Shown: positions 26,519-34,939 of the stretch, piece by piece
Position numbering within the stretch: position 1 is the stretch's first letter
Layout: each line of letters starts with the position of its first letter
From: Achromobacter sp. B7
GTDB taxonomy: Bacteria > Pseudomonadota > Gammaproteobacteria > Burkholderiales > Burkholderiaceae_B
Reading direction: 5' to 3'
NCBI RefSeq assembly: GCF_003600685.1
Contig: NZ_CP032084.1
Coordinates: 4,588,001-4,652,000 of the forward strand
Length of the DNA stretch: 64,000 nt
The notes under the pieces: generated by a model
Seen by the model: only the letters and a program-made list of their open reading frames with translations
What the model was told of the DNA's origin: nothing
The model's database searches: none
Position numbers and translations under genes: made by a program

Positions 26519-27145
26519 ATGGAATCCACGAATGTCACCGTTGGCCATCGTGTGCCATGGAACAAAGGCAAACTCACCGGGCAGAAGCCACCTCTAAAGC
26601 TAGGAGAAATTTGGGCAATCCGAACGAGACTGCAGATGGCGTCGAACGTCCGCGAACTCGCAATGTTCAATCTCGCAATCGATAGCAAGCTTCGAGCGTG
26701 CGATCTCACGCGATTGCAGGTGCAGGACATCCGTCACGGAAGCCACGTAGCCACGAGAGCAACCGTCATGCAACAGAAGACCCAGCGTCCGGTGCAATTC
26801 GAGATCACGGGGCAAACCCGTGAGAGCGTTGAAGCATGGATCGAGACGCGAGGGCTAAAGGCGGCGGATTTTCTGTTTCCGAGCCGGTTGCATACGTCGC
26901 CACATCTATCGACGCGGCAGTACGCCCGGATTGTGCATCGCTGGATCGCATCGATTGGCCTAGACGATACCGCATATGGCACCCACACTATGCGCCGTAC
27001 AAAAGCCTCGCTGATCTACCGCCGGACGAAGAATCTTCGGGCTGTACAACTGCTGCTCGGGCATACAAAGCTGGAAAGCACAGTCCGCTACCTTGGCATC
27101 GAAGTCGACGATGCGCTTGAGATGGCTGAACAAACAGAGGTTTGA
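26519..27145 (+). CDS. Tyrosine recombinase, catalytic domain only
   Basis: The 208-residue protein has all catalytic residues of a tyrosine recombinase: Arg59 (SKLRACDL), a Lys near 87, His156-x-x-Arg159 (HTMRR), His182 (LLGHTKLEST) and Tyr191 (VRYLG). It lacks the N-terminal SAM-like core-binding domain of phage and ICE integrases, which are about 400 residues. This compact type is widespread, and its substrate is unknown. It is not beside a tRNA here, so it probably is not the integrase of the whole element. Upstream GAAAGGACATTGTC offers a ribosome site. Confidence 0.88.
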   Translation: MESTNVTVGHRVPWNKGKLTGQKPPLKLGEIWAIRTRLQMASNVRELAMFNLAIDSKLRACDLTRLQVQDIRHGSHVATRATVMQQKTQRPVQFEITGQTRESVEAWIETRGLKAADFLFPSRLHTSPHLSTRQYARIVHRWIASIGLDDTAYGTHTMRRTKASLIYRRTKNLRAVQLLLGHTKLESTVRYLGIEVDDALEMAEQTEV

Positions 27146-27343
27146 TGGATCCCGGCCGGCGAGCGGACGCTTGCCGGCCAGGAGCGGTCGCCGACTACTG
27201 TAGCTTCAGTGACTGCTTTACTTTAAGCACCGGCGCACTCGCATCCCGGGCGATCCAATCGTGGAACCCAAGGCAACGCGCCGAGGCCCCTTCTTTCGAA
27301 CAAGTCCCAGTTTTCAATCAATGAATGCTTGTGTCGATCAAGT

Positions 27344-27733
27344 TCATTGCCCGTACTGGTCCGTGCTGACCTTTTCCATCCAATCTACCGACTTCCCATC
27401 TAGGGATTCAGCGATTGCAACGCGGCTCATACCGACTGAGGGACTGGCTCCGTGCCAGTGCTTGATGCCCGGTGGTATCCAAATGACGTCGCCCGGGCGC
27501 ATCTCCTGCACGGTATCTTCCCATTTCTGTACTCGCCCCAGACCTGAAGTGACGATGAGCGTCTGGCCTAGAGGATGCGTATGCCAAGCTGTACGTGCAC
27601 CAGGTGAAAAAGTGACAATACCTCCGCCCACTCGTGCAGGCGCAGCAGCTTGAAAGCGCGAATCAACGAACACCGACCCGGTGAAATTCTGTTCGGCCAT
27701 GGGCGAATCGTTGATAGTTATGGGCTCATCCAT
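27344..27733 (-). CDS. Cupin-domain protein
   Basis: The 129-residue single-domain cupin carries GARTAWHTHPLGQTL (His-x-His metal ligands) and PPGIKHWHGASP with the third His. It resembles small cytoplasmic cupins found near reductases or carboxymuconolactone decarboxylases. No signal peptide. It stands alone between the recombinase and the unknown 521-residue protein. Function unknown. Confidence 0.85.
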   Translation of the reverse strand: MDEPITINDSPMAEQNFTGSVFVDSRFQAAAPARVGGGIVTFSPGARTAWHTHPLGQTLIVTSGLGRVQKWEDTVQEMRPGDVIWIPPGIKHWHGASPSVGMSRVAIAESLDGKSVDWMEKVSTDQYGQ

Positions 27734-27869
27734 TCGTTGTCAGAAAGTGATCGAATGAGCCACGACCTATGCTGGATCATGGTCGAAGATCGCTTCCGCC
27801 TTGTAGATATTGTTGACGTCCTCGCGCTCCGACCGCAATATCCATCCTTCAAACCTTGCCATTGTTCTC

Positions 27870-29435
27870 ATGTCGCAATTACCACTATCAGACTTTCGTT
27901 TCACCCTTTGTGATCCTGAGTTCGCCGGTAGGCACGAGGGAGTCGCTAGCACAGCTCCAGGTGAAGCTTACGCCTTGGAAATTCTAGGTAGTCGGCGCGC
28001 ATTCGCCTTTGCCATAGCTGCTTCTTATGATGCCCTCACTTTACTGCACCTCAGGGGCGAATGGACCTGTCCGCAATTGGACGACGTCATAGAGCGTGAA
28101 GGCTCCTTTGTTCAAGAAAAAATCGCCCTGGCGAAGCAGAGCCGTCGTTTTCTCACGGCAGCAAGCGACTCCCAGCGCGCGATGGTGCTTTCAGATGTTG
28201 AAGACGCTTTGGCAGAAAAAATCCAACTGCCAATTCCCGTGTCATTGCTACGGGGCTGCGCCATTAATACGACGGACCGCAAATGGTTGGCCGACCTTGC
28301 AGCGCAATGCCCTAATACAGACGTTCTTCACAGGCTTCAACAATTAGCCCGGCACGGGGCCTCTAGCAGCACACTAAAAGCGCCCGATAATGAGGCCGCG
28401 TTTCACTTCATCTGGGCAATGGGCTGGGCAGCGCGCGGGCGAGATGTCGATGCACAAACAGCTCTGAAAGCCCTTACGACAAAGCTACTCCAGCAGACCG
28501 CCGCTGCCTTTGGGCTGTCCGTCAGCGGGTCGAAAGATGCACTTGCGCACCGTTTGCTGGCCAAAATTGGCCCGCAGGGCGTCTGGTGTACTTCAGGCGT
28601 CGCCGAAGCATTGGAAAACGTCTACGTTCTTCGCGAAGGGGTCGTTCCGTCCGCCACAGTGCTGACATCGGCCCTGGAATTTTCTCGAGAGTACACGGGT
28701 GCGGTGATAGAGGCCTTTTCCCGAAAATCGTACGCGTCGCCGGATGTGCTCCAATCGACCGGCTTTATCAAACTCGACACTTCTCTGTGCCGCTCCGGTT
28801 GCCCCGGGATGAAGATCGCCGGACCATATAGCCCGCATCAGAACGGCGTCCCCCCCTTCGACTTTCTATGCAACTGCCGCGTAGCGCTGGACGATCTTCT
28901 GCTTCAGGAATCAATGGAGGCTGAACAGGTCGTTCGCGGCGACACAAACCCCGCAATGGATTACGGGCACGGCGCAATCCAGCAGGATCTCGACACGGAC
29001 ATCGAAAAGGCAGTTCCACAGCTTACGAGGTTACTGGAACATATTCCCCAAGGTGTCAGCGCAGCGATTCACATATCCATGCAAAGGTTGGCCGATGCGC
29101 GCTACGAGGAACGTGGTGTCATCTTGATTGACGGCGATTTTTCGTCCGGCGTCGATATAACACTATACGACTACCGATCTGATGACGGCTTAGGCGCCAT
29201 GATTCCCGACACGTTAGTTGAAGCGGGCTGGATCAAGGAAGACCCCGGGCAGTTCACTAATCTGATACTGAAAAAGCACTTCGGACCCACCAGCGATTGG
29301 GCTGAGGTTGCACAGTTCGCGGCCACGGCCCTTGCGCACACCTTTGCGCAACGCACTTGCGAACAAAGTGGGTCTCGGCCCGCCACCGTTCTCTGGAACG
29401 CGGGGTTCACTAGATTGGCCCTGTACGTGGGCTGA
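27870..29435 (+). CDS. Unknown 521-residue protein with SAP-like segment
   Basis: I start at the ATG at 27870 (MSQLPLSDFRF); an earlier TTG/ATG in frame at 27810 is possible but overlaps the cupin leader. The N-terminal half is helical. Residues about 210-240 (LLQQTAAAFGLSVSGSKDALAHRLLAKIG) follow the SAP pattern L-x8-GL-x-x-G-x-K-x2-L-x2-R-L, often a DNA-binding helix-extended-loop-helix. Next comes a Cys-containing loop SLCRSGCPGM. The C-terminal 200 residues are an alpha/beta domain with no family I know. It may be a defence-associated or DNA-interacting protein; that is speculation. Confidence 0.6.
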   Translation: MSQLPLSDFRFTLCDPEFAGRHEGVASTAPGEAYALEILGSRRAFAFAIAASYDALTLLHLRGEWTCPQLDDVIEREGSFVQEKIALAKQSRRFLTAASDSQRAMVLSDVEDALAEKIQLPIPVSLLRGCAINTTDRKWLADLAAQCPNTDVLHRLQQLARHGASSSTLKAPDNEAAFHFIWAMGWAARGRDVDAQTALKALTTKLLQQTAAAFGLSVSGSKDALAHRLLAKIGPQGVWCTSGVAEALENVYVLREGVVPSATVLTSALEFSREYTGAVIEAFSRKSYASPDVLQSTGFIKLDTSLCRSGCPGMKIAGPYSPHQNGVPPFDFLCNCRVALDDLLLQESMEAEQVVRGDTNPAMDYGHGAIQQDLDTDIEKAVPQLTRLLEHIPQGVSAAIHISMQRLADARYEERGVILIDGDFSSGVDITLYDYRSDDGLGAMIPDTLVEAGWIKEDPGQFTNLILKKHFGPTSDWAEVAQFAATALAHTFAQRTCEQSGSRPATVLWNAGFTRLALYVG

Positions 29436-29633
29436 ACTAAAGATTGGTCTCCATTAATCATCGCATCGGCCTGGGCTGTCCTGCTCCACAGTATGTCGCC
29501 CGGGCCGTATACGGCTTCAACCGGGAGGGTCCAGCCGGACCAGCAAGATCAGCGTCCGTCGGCGACCGGTTGGGGTCGGAAGCGGGCTTTCACGATAGCC
29601 TCCTTCCGGCCATCTCCAGACGAACCGGGAAAA

Positions 29634-30086
29634 TCAACAGGATGATCGGAGCTTCACAAACACAAGTTCGGGGTCGTTGTCATCCAGATTTTCAATCCAA
29701 CCGCTTTCGACAAAGCCAAGCCGCTTGAGCAATTGGCGCATCGCGATGTTCGACGTATTTGTCGACGTGAACAACTTTCCTGCGCATTGCGACTCCAGCG
29801 CGGTCATGATTGCTGTAGCCACCCCACGGCGACGTGCCGAGACCTTGACGACGATCAGCGGGACAAAGTTGTTTTCGAAAAAGGACTTGTTTAGTACCCC
29901 GTAACCGATCAGCGCCGAAGCACCCATCGCTTCTACTGCGACCCAGCATTGGCCAGCGGCCACCGCATCGGCGATAAACACCCTCCTACCCAGTTCGTAC
30001 TTGGCAATCGGATCCTGCTCAATGATCGAATCGATGTCTTCACGAGAGGCGGGTCGGACGTTCATCTGGGAGAACATAGTGGCCAC
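29634..30086 (-). CDS. GNAT-family N-acetyltransferase
   Basis: The 150-residue protein has the GNAT fold with the acetyl-CoA loop in VSARRRGVATAIMTALE (R-x-x-G-x-A motif) and a C-terminal LKRLGFVESGWIENLD typical of small GNATs. It would transfer acetyl groups from acetyl-CoA to an amine. Substrate unknown. A resistance role is possible but not shown. Confidence 0.85.
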   Translation of the reverse strand: MATMFSQMNVRPASREDIDSIIEQDPIAKYELGRRVFIADAVAAGQCWVAVEAMGASALIGYGVLNKSFFENNFVPLIVVKVSARRRGVATAIMTALESQCAGKLFTSTNTSNIAMRQLLKRLGFVESGWIENLDDNDPELVFVKLRSSC

Positions 30087-30446
30087 ATATCAGAAGAGCG
30101 GTGAGTCTATCGTGTGAGGAATGCTAGCTCCGCTTCGGGATTAGAAGCGGTCGGCCGCGTCAGGGACCACTCCCGGCCAGAAGCGGCCGTCCAGTTCCTC
30201 TCCGTCCGTCGCTGGAGCAACACACTTGGAACGTGGCCACCGTACGCAACGCACTATGACTGGCGCGCAGCGCGCCCTCATATCTGCCCTTGGCCGCGGG
30301 TGGCTTGTGCACGAGATGGCACGCCCGTATCGGCAGCGACTCAGATGCCTCTCGCCCCAGCCGGTTCACCTCCGGCTGACCGTTGCGTCCCTCGCGCTGC
30401 CCGCGCCACAGGGCGCCGGCAGCAGGCGATCATGACTGAACGGCAA
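30087..30446. other. Intergenic region with extragenic repeat
   Basis: No gene is supported. It holds a second exact copy of the extragenic motif core (CGGCCAGAAGCGGCCGT from 30174), also seen at 11066. Confidence 0.5.
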
Positions 30447-31082
30447 TCAAGCGCGCTGCTGGTGCACCCACTGCTGCACGCTTGGACGCTGCCACTGCTG
30501 GGCTGCGTAGGCTTTGAGGCGTTCTGGGACGGCATCACCGTTCATGATCAAGCGGTGGATCATCACCGCCAAATCGGTATCGGCAATGCACCAGTTACCA
30601 AAAAGGTTTGCGGCCTGCGCGGGCAGCAGTTGCTCGGCCACCTGGAACAGTTTGTCAGCAGCTTCCTGCGCGGCGGCGCTCAAGGGCGTCACCGTAGGTT
30701 GGATGAAGACCGTGTCCATCCCGCGCTCGTTGCGAATAGGCATGAGATCGCTGCGCAGCCAGGCCTGGACCTGTCGGGCACGGGCGCGGAGGTGTGCGTC
30801 TTGTGGATAGACTGCCGCATACGCGGGCGGTGCAAAGACGTCTTCCAGATACTCGCTAATGGCGCTGGACTCCGACAAGGTGAAATCCTCGTGCACCAAC
30901 ATGGGTACCCGGGCCGTCAGAGACTGCTGACGATACGCGGCTTGCTGGTGTTGCCGTGCAGCTAGGTCAAGACAATCAGTGGAGAACGCAATGCCTTTCT
31001 CAAGCAAGGTGACGTACACGGACAGCGCATAGGGGCTGGTGAACTGGTGGTCAACAAAAAGGGTTGGCATGTTCTGCGGCAT
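30447..31082 (-). CDS. Glutathione S-transferase (YfcF-like)
   Basis: The 211-residue protein has an N-terminal thioredoxin fold with the glutathione-binding SESSAISEYLE motif (about residues 70-80) and the TARVPMLVHED cis-Pro turn, followed by an all-helical domain. It resembles the YfcF branch, linked to peroxide and oxidative-stress protection. It is divergent from the LysR gene at 31187, with a 104-bp gap, the usual arrangement for regulator and target. Confidence 0.88.
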   Translation of the reverse strand: MPQNMPTLFVDHQFTSPYALSVYVTLLEKGIAFSTDCLDLAARQHQQAAYRQQSLTARVPMLVHEDFTLSESSAISEYLEDVFAPPAYAAVYPQDAHLRARARQVQAWLRSDLMPIRNERGMDTVFIQPTVTPLSAAAQEAADKLFQVAEQLLPAQAANLFGNWCIADTDLAVMIHRLIMNGDAVPERLKAYAAQQWQRPSVQQWVHQQRA

Positions 31083-31186
31083 GGGCGGATTCCAAAAATA
31101 AAACGTAGGTGAAGTCTATGGGTGCGGCCGCCGCTCGCAAAACGATTTATCTTTGACATCCTTGCCAAATAAATTCATATAGACTC

Positions 31187-32098
31187 ATGTCAGAGCTACA
31201 CCGGTTGCCCAATTTACTGACCTTGCGCGCCTTTGAGGCGGCCGCCCGGCATCAGAACTTCTCCCGCGCCGCCGATGAGATGCACGTCACCCACGGTGCG
31301 GTCAGCCACCAGATCAGGGCTTTGGAGCAAGACCTGGGTGTCGCGCTGTTTACCCGCCATGGCAAGCGTTTGACGATCACCCTGCAAGGTGCGCAGTTCG
31401 CGCAGGCGGTGCGCCGCGCATTGCAGGACATCGCGCAGGCCACCCAGGCGATACGCGAAGAATCGCGGCAAAAGCGAATCACGGTGTCGTCCATCCCGTC
31501 ATTTGCCGCGCGCTGGCTGGCTCCGCGCCTTGGCAAATTCATTGAACAGAACCCGGGCACAGAGCTGGTTTTGCAGACCAGCGGAAGGCTGCACGACTTG
31601 GTGCGCGACGGTATTGACGTAGGCATACGTTTTGGTCAGGGCCAATACCCCGGCTTGGCGGTGCAGCGGCTAATGGGCGACTCGTATTACCCGGTTGCAA
31701 GCCCTAGCTACAACGGGGGAGGTCTGCCGGCCACCCCACAGCAGCTCACACCAGCGCAACTGTTGCGCTCGGATGAACCCTGGCTGCCCTGGTTTCAGGC
31801 AGCGAATCTGACGCTTGCCGAGCCCGCCGGAGGCGTTCGATTTCAAGATTTGTCGATGCTGATCCGCTCGGCCGTGGCAGGGAACGGCATTGCACTGGTG
31901 CGACATGTGGTCGCGATGCAGGAGATTGCCTCGGGTGAGTTGGTGCGGCTGTTTGACGTGGCGGTCAAAAGCCCCTGGCACTACTATCTTGCCTGTCCGC
32001 CGGAAGCACTGCACAAACCCCAGGTGCAGGCGTTTCGACAATGGCTGATGGAGGAAATTGCGATCTTCAAGACGCAGACCGGTGAAGCGGTGGATTGA
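31187..32098 (+). CDS. LysR-family regulator (GcvA-type)
   Basis: The 303-residue protein has an N-terminal winged helix (LLTLRAFEAAARHQNFSRAADEMHVTHGAVSHQI) and a periplasmic-binding-like effector domain. The opening matches the GcvA/AmpR subgroup. It is divergent from the GST gene, so it most likely controls it. The minus-strand GST and this gene have the GC of core DNA and could form an insert within the island. Confidence 0.92.
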   Translation: MSELHRLPNLLTLRAFEAAARHQNFSRAADEMHVTHGAVSHQIRALEQDLGVALFTRHGKRLTITLQGAQFAQAVRRALQDIAQATQAIREESRQKRITVSSIPSFAARWLAPRLGKFIEQNPGTELVLQTSGRLHDLVRDGIDVGIRFGQGQYPGLAVQRLMGDSYYPVASPSYNGGGLPATPQQLTPAQLLRSDEPWLPWFQAANLTLAEPAGGVRFQDLSMLIRSAVAGNGIALVRHVVAMQEIASGELVRLFDVAVKSPWHYYLACPPEALHKPQVQAFRQWLMEEIAIFKTQTGEAVD

Positions 32099-32193
32099 GC
32101 ATGACAGTCGAGAACTGCCATCCGTTTACGGCAGCTGCCCATTAATATAGGTCGATCGCATATAGCGCCCACCGCTTTCTACGAGGAGCCAGC

Positions 32194-32496
32194 GTGTTTT
32201 CACATGTTTTCGTCAGCGTGACCGACTTCGAGCGATCGCTGCGTTTTTATAGCGCTGTCCTCGCGAGTCTTGGTGTGGAGAGGCGCTTTTGCGATGCCGA
32301 GAGGCCATGGGCCGGCTGGCATGACGCAGGTCGCACACGCCCCTTTTTCGTAATTAGCAAACCATACGATGATCAACCACAGCACCCCGGAAATGGACAG
32401 ATGATCGGCTTTGCAGCAAAGTCTCGGGCAATCGTTGATGCAACTCATCGGATCGCGTTAGCAAAGGTCGCTTCCACTCGATCCAATTCGGCTTGA
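32194..32496 (+). pseudogene. Truncated VOC/glyoxalase-family protein
   Basis: The first about 90 residues are a glyoxalase-like VOC fold (MFSHVFVSVTDFERSLRFY, then RPFFVISKPYDDQPQHPGNG and a metal-site region). The chain then stops after IALAKVASTRSN, missing the C-terminal strand with the usual metal ligand. Similarity ends near 32460, exactly where the antisense fic remnant starts. The gene was cut by a deletion or recombination event. Confidence 0.75.
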
Positions 32497-32579
32497 TCGC
32501 TGATGCCCAAGCGGTTGCGTAGAACGCCTGTATCAGGATCTGCGTAGGGGTCTTTGGCGTTGATGGGGTACTTGGCCAT
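32445..32579 (-). pseudogene. Remnant of a Fic-family toxin gene
   Basis: From the ATG at 32577-32579 the first 40 codons read MAKYPINAKDPYADPDTGV then LRNRLGISDQ, the standard N-terminus of Fic proteins (K-Y-x-x-x-DPY-x-x-P-x-T-x-VLRN-x-LGI). The frame then stops at 32445 without the Fic active-site motif HPFREGNGR. It lies 26 bp downstream of the antitoxin gene. Truncated, so no AMP-transferase activity. Confidence 0.75.
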
Positions 32580-32604
32580 GAGCTGGCCTATGTGGTCATC
32601 GAAG

Positions 32605-32811
32605 CTATCGTGCGGGCGTCGAACGAAATTCGCCGGCCGCGATGCGATCCTTCAGAGTTCGAAGGACGTCCGCCACGCTCAATTCTCCGGCCGATCCTCG
32701 AATGAGATCCGCCACAGTATGCGCATCCGGCTCCATGCCTTCAAGCCGCTGGCTAGCGACCGCATTGGCAACGGCGTGGCGTCGTTCTTTCCGGTCGTGC
32801 GCGCTTAGCAA
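32605..32811 (-). CDS. VbhA-family antitoxin of a broken Fic locus
   Basis: The 68-residue protein starts at a TTG with GGAGG 8 bases upstream. It shows the VbhA pattern VANAVASQRLEGMEPDAHTV, then GELSVADVLRTLKDRIAAGEF. VbhA-type antitoxins use an S/T-x-x-x-E-G/N helix to block ATP binding in Fic toxins; here ASQRLEG is the equivalent. Its toxin partner is truncated just downstream, so it is an orphan antitoxin, possibly retained for addiction immunity. Confidence 0.7.
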   Translation of the reverse strand: MLSAHDRKERRHAVANAVASQRLEGMEPDAHTVADLIRGSAGELSVADVLRTLKDRIAAGEFRSTPAR

Positions 32812-32876
32812 TTGTGGACCTCCAGGGGAACGTCATTTTACCGCGATAGGCCCCCAGATAGGGGGTTTCGCCGTCT

Positions 32877-33224
32877 TTAGACTCGGAACTGCTCACGGCT
32901 GGCGCCGGCTCGCTCGGCCGCAGCGAGCCACCGGGGCGCACGCCCACGGCCAGTCCAGGTCTCGCCAGTTTCGGGATGACGGTACTTTTCCGGCACGACG
33001 CGACGAGGCACGGGCCGTTCAAGCGCCTTCTTCTGTTTGGCACGGATCGGCTTCATCGCGCCAAACGCGGCCTTAACATCTGAAGGAGAAATCTGAAACT
33101 CGTGCATCTGCGCGACGATCTTTCGTACGGCCGACGCGCGGGCATTGGCGCGGAGCGTTCTGGCTCGTCGCTCAAGGGCTTCAATTTGTGCGGTGAGCTT
33201 AGCGAGAGCTTTCGTGGATTGCAT
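32877..33224 (-). CDS. H-NS-family nucleoid protein (second copy)
   Basis: I start at the ATG at 33222-33224 (MQSTKALAKLTAQ), preceded by AAGGAAG. The 115-residue protein has an N-terminal coiled coil and the C-terminal DNA-binding segment VPEKYRHPETGETWTGRGRAPRW, with the W-x-G-R-G-R-x-P-x-W motif. It shares this layout with 23524 but not sequence in the linker. Two H-NS-like genes in one element suggest self-silencing or interplay with the host network. Confidence 0.88.
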   Translation of the reverse strand: MQSTKALAKLTAQIEALERRARTLRANARASAVRKIVAQMHEFQISPSDVKAAFGAMKPIRAKQKKALERPVPRRVVPEKYRHPETGETWTGRGRAPRWLAAAERAGASREQFRV

Positions 33225-33313
33225 AGCGACTTCCTTGAACACTTTGGATTGGTTATGTGAGCAGATGAGGGGCGACTTCGTGCCGCGTAGCGGATCACGA
33301 CGTTCATGGATGT

Positions 33314-33622
33314 TCAGAATGATTCAGAGTCCCTGAATTGGAGTGCGTTGACCGGATCCGCTGGACTGGCCTGGCTCAGCTCCACAAACACGTGCTCCGC
33401 CGTCATAGTTTGAAGGCATTCTACAAATCTTCCTTCGTCGCATACTTGCACCCGCAACGTCATGCAAACGGCTTCAATGTCTTTGGCGTGGGAGACCATC
33501 CGCTTCGATGCGATGGCAATCTCATTCTCGGAATGATCCGCTAGGGTCTGCATTAGGACGACTGTCTGCATCGCTTCCTGGAGCCGCCGCCGCGTTGTTT
33601 GGATCTTGAATGAGTAGTACAC
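33314..33622 (-). CDS. Hypothetical protein downstream of korB
   Basis: The 102-residue frame starts at a GTG after GAGAAGAAG. The chain is helical in its first half (MQTVVLMQTLADHSENEIAIASKRM) and beta-like in the second. A KorB operator (33732-33746) lies just upstream, between this gene and korB, so it may be KorB-controlled or read through from korB. No family recognised. Confidence 0.5.
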   Translation of the reverse strand: MYYSFKIQTTRRRLQEAMQTVVLMQTLADHSENEIAIASKRMVSHAKDIEAVCMTLRVQVCDEGRFVECLQTMTAEHVFVELSQASPADPVNALQFRDSESF

Positions 33623-33731
33623 CTTCTTCTCTGCATCCCTACTCCGGTCTGTTCGGTCTGAAGCTCCGTTGGCTGCGAGCGACCGCCTTCTATGTTGGTT
33701 TTCATACTAATCATGGCTACCTTTCGATGGT

Positions 33732-33746
33732 GTTTAGCCGCTAAAC
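33732..33746. promoter_or_regulatory. KorB-type operator (O_B) 3
   Basis: GTTTAGCCGCTAAAC, a perfect match to the O_B core TTTAGCCGCTAAA. It is 15 bp beyond the korB stop codon and upstream of the gene at 33622. Confidence 0.85.
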
Positions 33747-33760
33747 ATCGGCACGCTTCT

Positions 33761-34939
33761 TCATTCGTTAGCAAGGTGCGGCCTCCAAAGCTTGACAAGT
33801 TCCTGGAATGCTTGGTCAGCAGGTGTCCCCAACGTGTCAGGATAAGCACGACTTTCGCGGATTAGGCCGATCACAACGAGCATGTCGTCCGCGATTTCGG
33901 CATCCACGCTCCAGAAGTCAGCCAGATCGAATCCTCCGCAACTGGTCGCGTTCCACCAAGCCAGCAGGAAATCTGCTACGCGTTGGCTTTGTCCGGTATC
34001 GCGTCGAGCGATGACGATGAGGCGTTCCAGCGCGGCGATCCCTGCCTTGCGAAGTGCGGGATTGGGCCGGTTTTGTTCGGCTTTCTCGAGTACGTCTCTA
34101 CGGCGTTGAAGTTCGGCCTTCACGTCGCTGGGGACTTCGCGCTGAAAGCGGATACCGGTCGTGTCGGCCACAAAAGTGATCGTCGCACCCTGATCCACCG
34201 CCTGCCCCTCTTGTCGATCTTCAACGCGATCTTCGGATTGCGCATGAGTCTCGGGGACGGCCGGACGGTCCTTCGTCTTGGTGCTTTGCCGAATCGCCTT
34301 CACTGCGGACCGCGTCGGCTTGGTCTCGGTGGCATTCAGCAGATCTGCAACAGCCTGCGGATCTTCTCGATGAGCAACGGCCAGCTCGCTGGCCAGCGTC
34401 ACGTCCGTGACTTTTCCCAAGGCGACGGCTTCCGCTACCGCAGGCGGCAGATCGAGCATCTTTGCGTGTTGGGTAACCCAGGCCTTCGACTTTCCAAGCC
34501 CGACAGCGATCTCGCTCTGGGTTTTGCCCTGCGCCAACTCGTCGCGGATGAACTCGGCAATCTCAAGAGCGGTTATAGCTTCGCGTTTCATGTTCTCGGC
34601 CATTTGTGCGAAGCGATCTAACTTTTGCCGGATGATCCCGGGCACCTGGCACCAACCTTCAGCCTTGGCCGCGCGAAAGCGTCGGTGACCGAAGTTGATC
34701 AGAAACCGACCAGGACGATCCGGGTTAGGCCTGAGCGAAATTGGGCTCAACATTCCATCGCGGCGCAGCGATTCGCGAAGTTCGTCGATGCTCTCTTTGC
34801 TCAAGCCTGGGTTGTAATCCAGCCGGACGTTCCGGTCCTCGTCGATCGTATCCACGTCGAATAGGTCGGGTTCGCCGACCTGTCGCTGCGGGCCGTCCAG
34901 CATCGAGGCGAGGTCGCCCAGTCCTTTCAGATCCATCAT
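33761..34939 (-). CDS. korB: KorB-like ParB partition/regulatory protein
   Basis: The 392-residue protein has a ParB N-terminal domain (LSKESIDELRESLRRDGML, then GHRRFRAAKAEG, the CTP-binding box) and a central HTH region closely resembling KorB of IncP-1 plasmids: KTQSEIAVGLGKSKAWVTQH, MLDLPPAVAEAVALGKVTD, VTLASELAVAHREDPQAV. The C-terminus adds a segment not in RK2 KorB, ending in LVKLWRPHLANE. KorB is a CTP-dependent clamp that represses promoters at TTTAGC-S-GCTAAA sites and partitions DNA with IncC. Its start overlaps the incC stop by four bases (ATGA), so the two are coupled. Five operators in the island show it acts as element-wide regulator. Confidence 0.9.
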   Translation of the reverse strand: MMDLKGLGDLASMLDGPQRQVGEPDLFDVDTIDEDRNVRLDYNPGLSKESIDELRESLRRDGMLSPISLRPNPDRPGRFLINFGHRRFRAAKAEGWCQVPGIIRQKLDRFAQMAENMKREAITALEIAEFIRDELAQGKTQSEIAVGLGKSKAWVTQHAKMLDLPPAVAEAVALGKVTDVTLASELAVAHREDPQAVADLLNATETKPTRSAVKAIRQSTKTKDRPAVPETHAQSEDRVEDRQEGQAVDQGATITFVADTTGIRFQREVPSDVKAELQRRRDVLEKAEQNRPNPALRKAGIAALERLIVIARRDTGQSQRVADFLLAWWNATSCGGFDLADFWSVDAEIADDMLVVIGLIRESRAYPDTLGTPADQAFQELVKLWRPHLANE

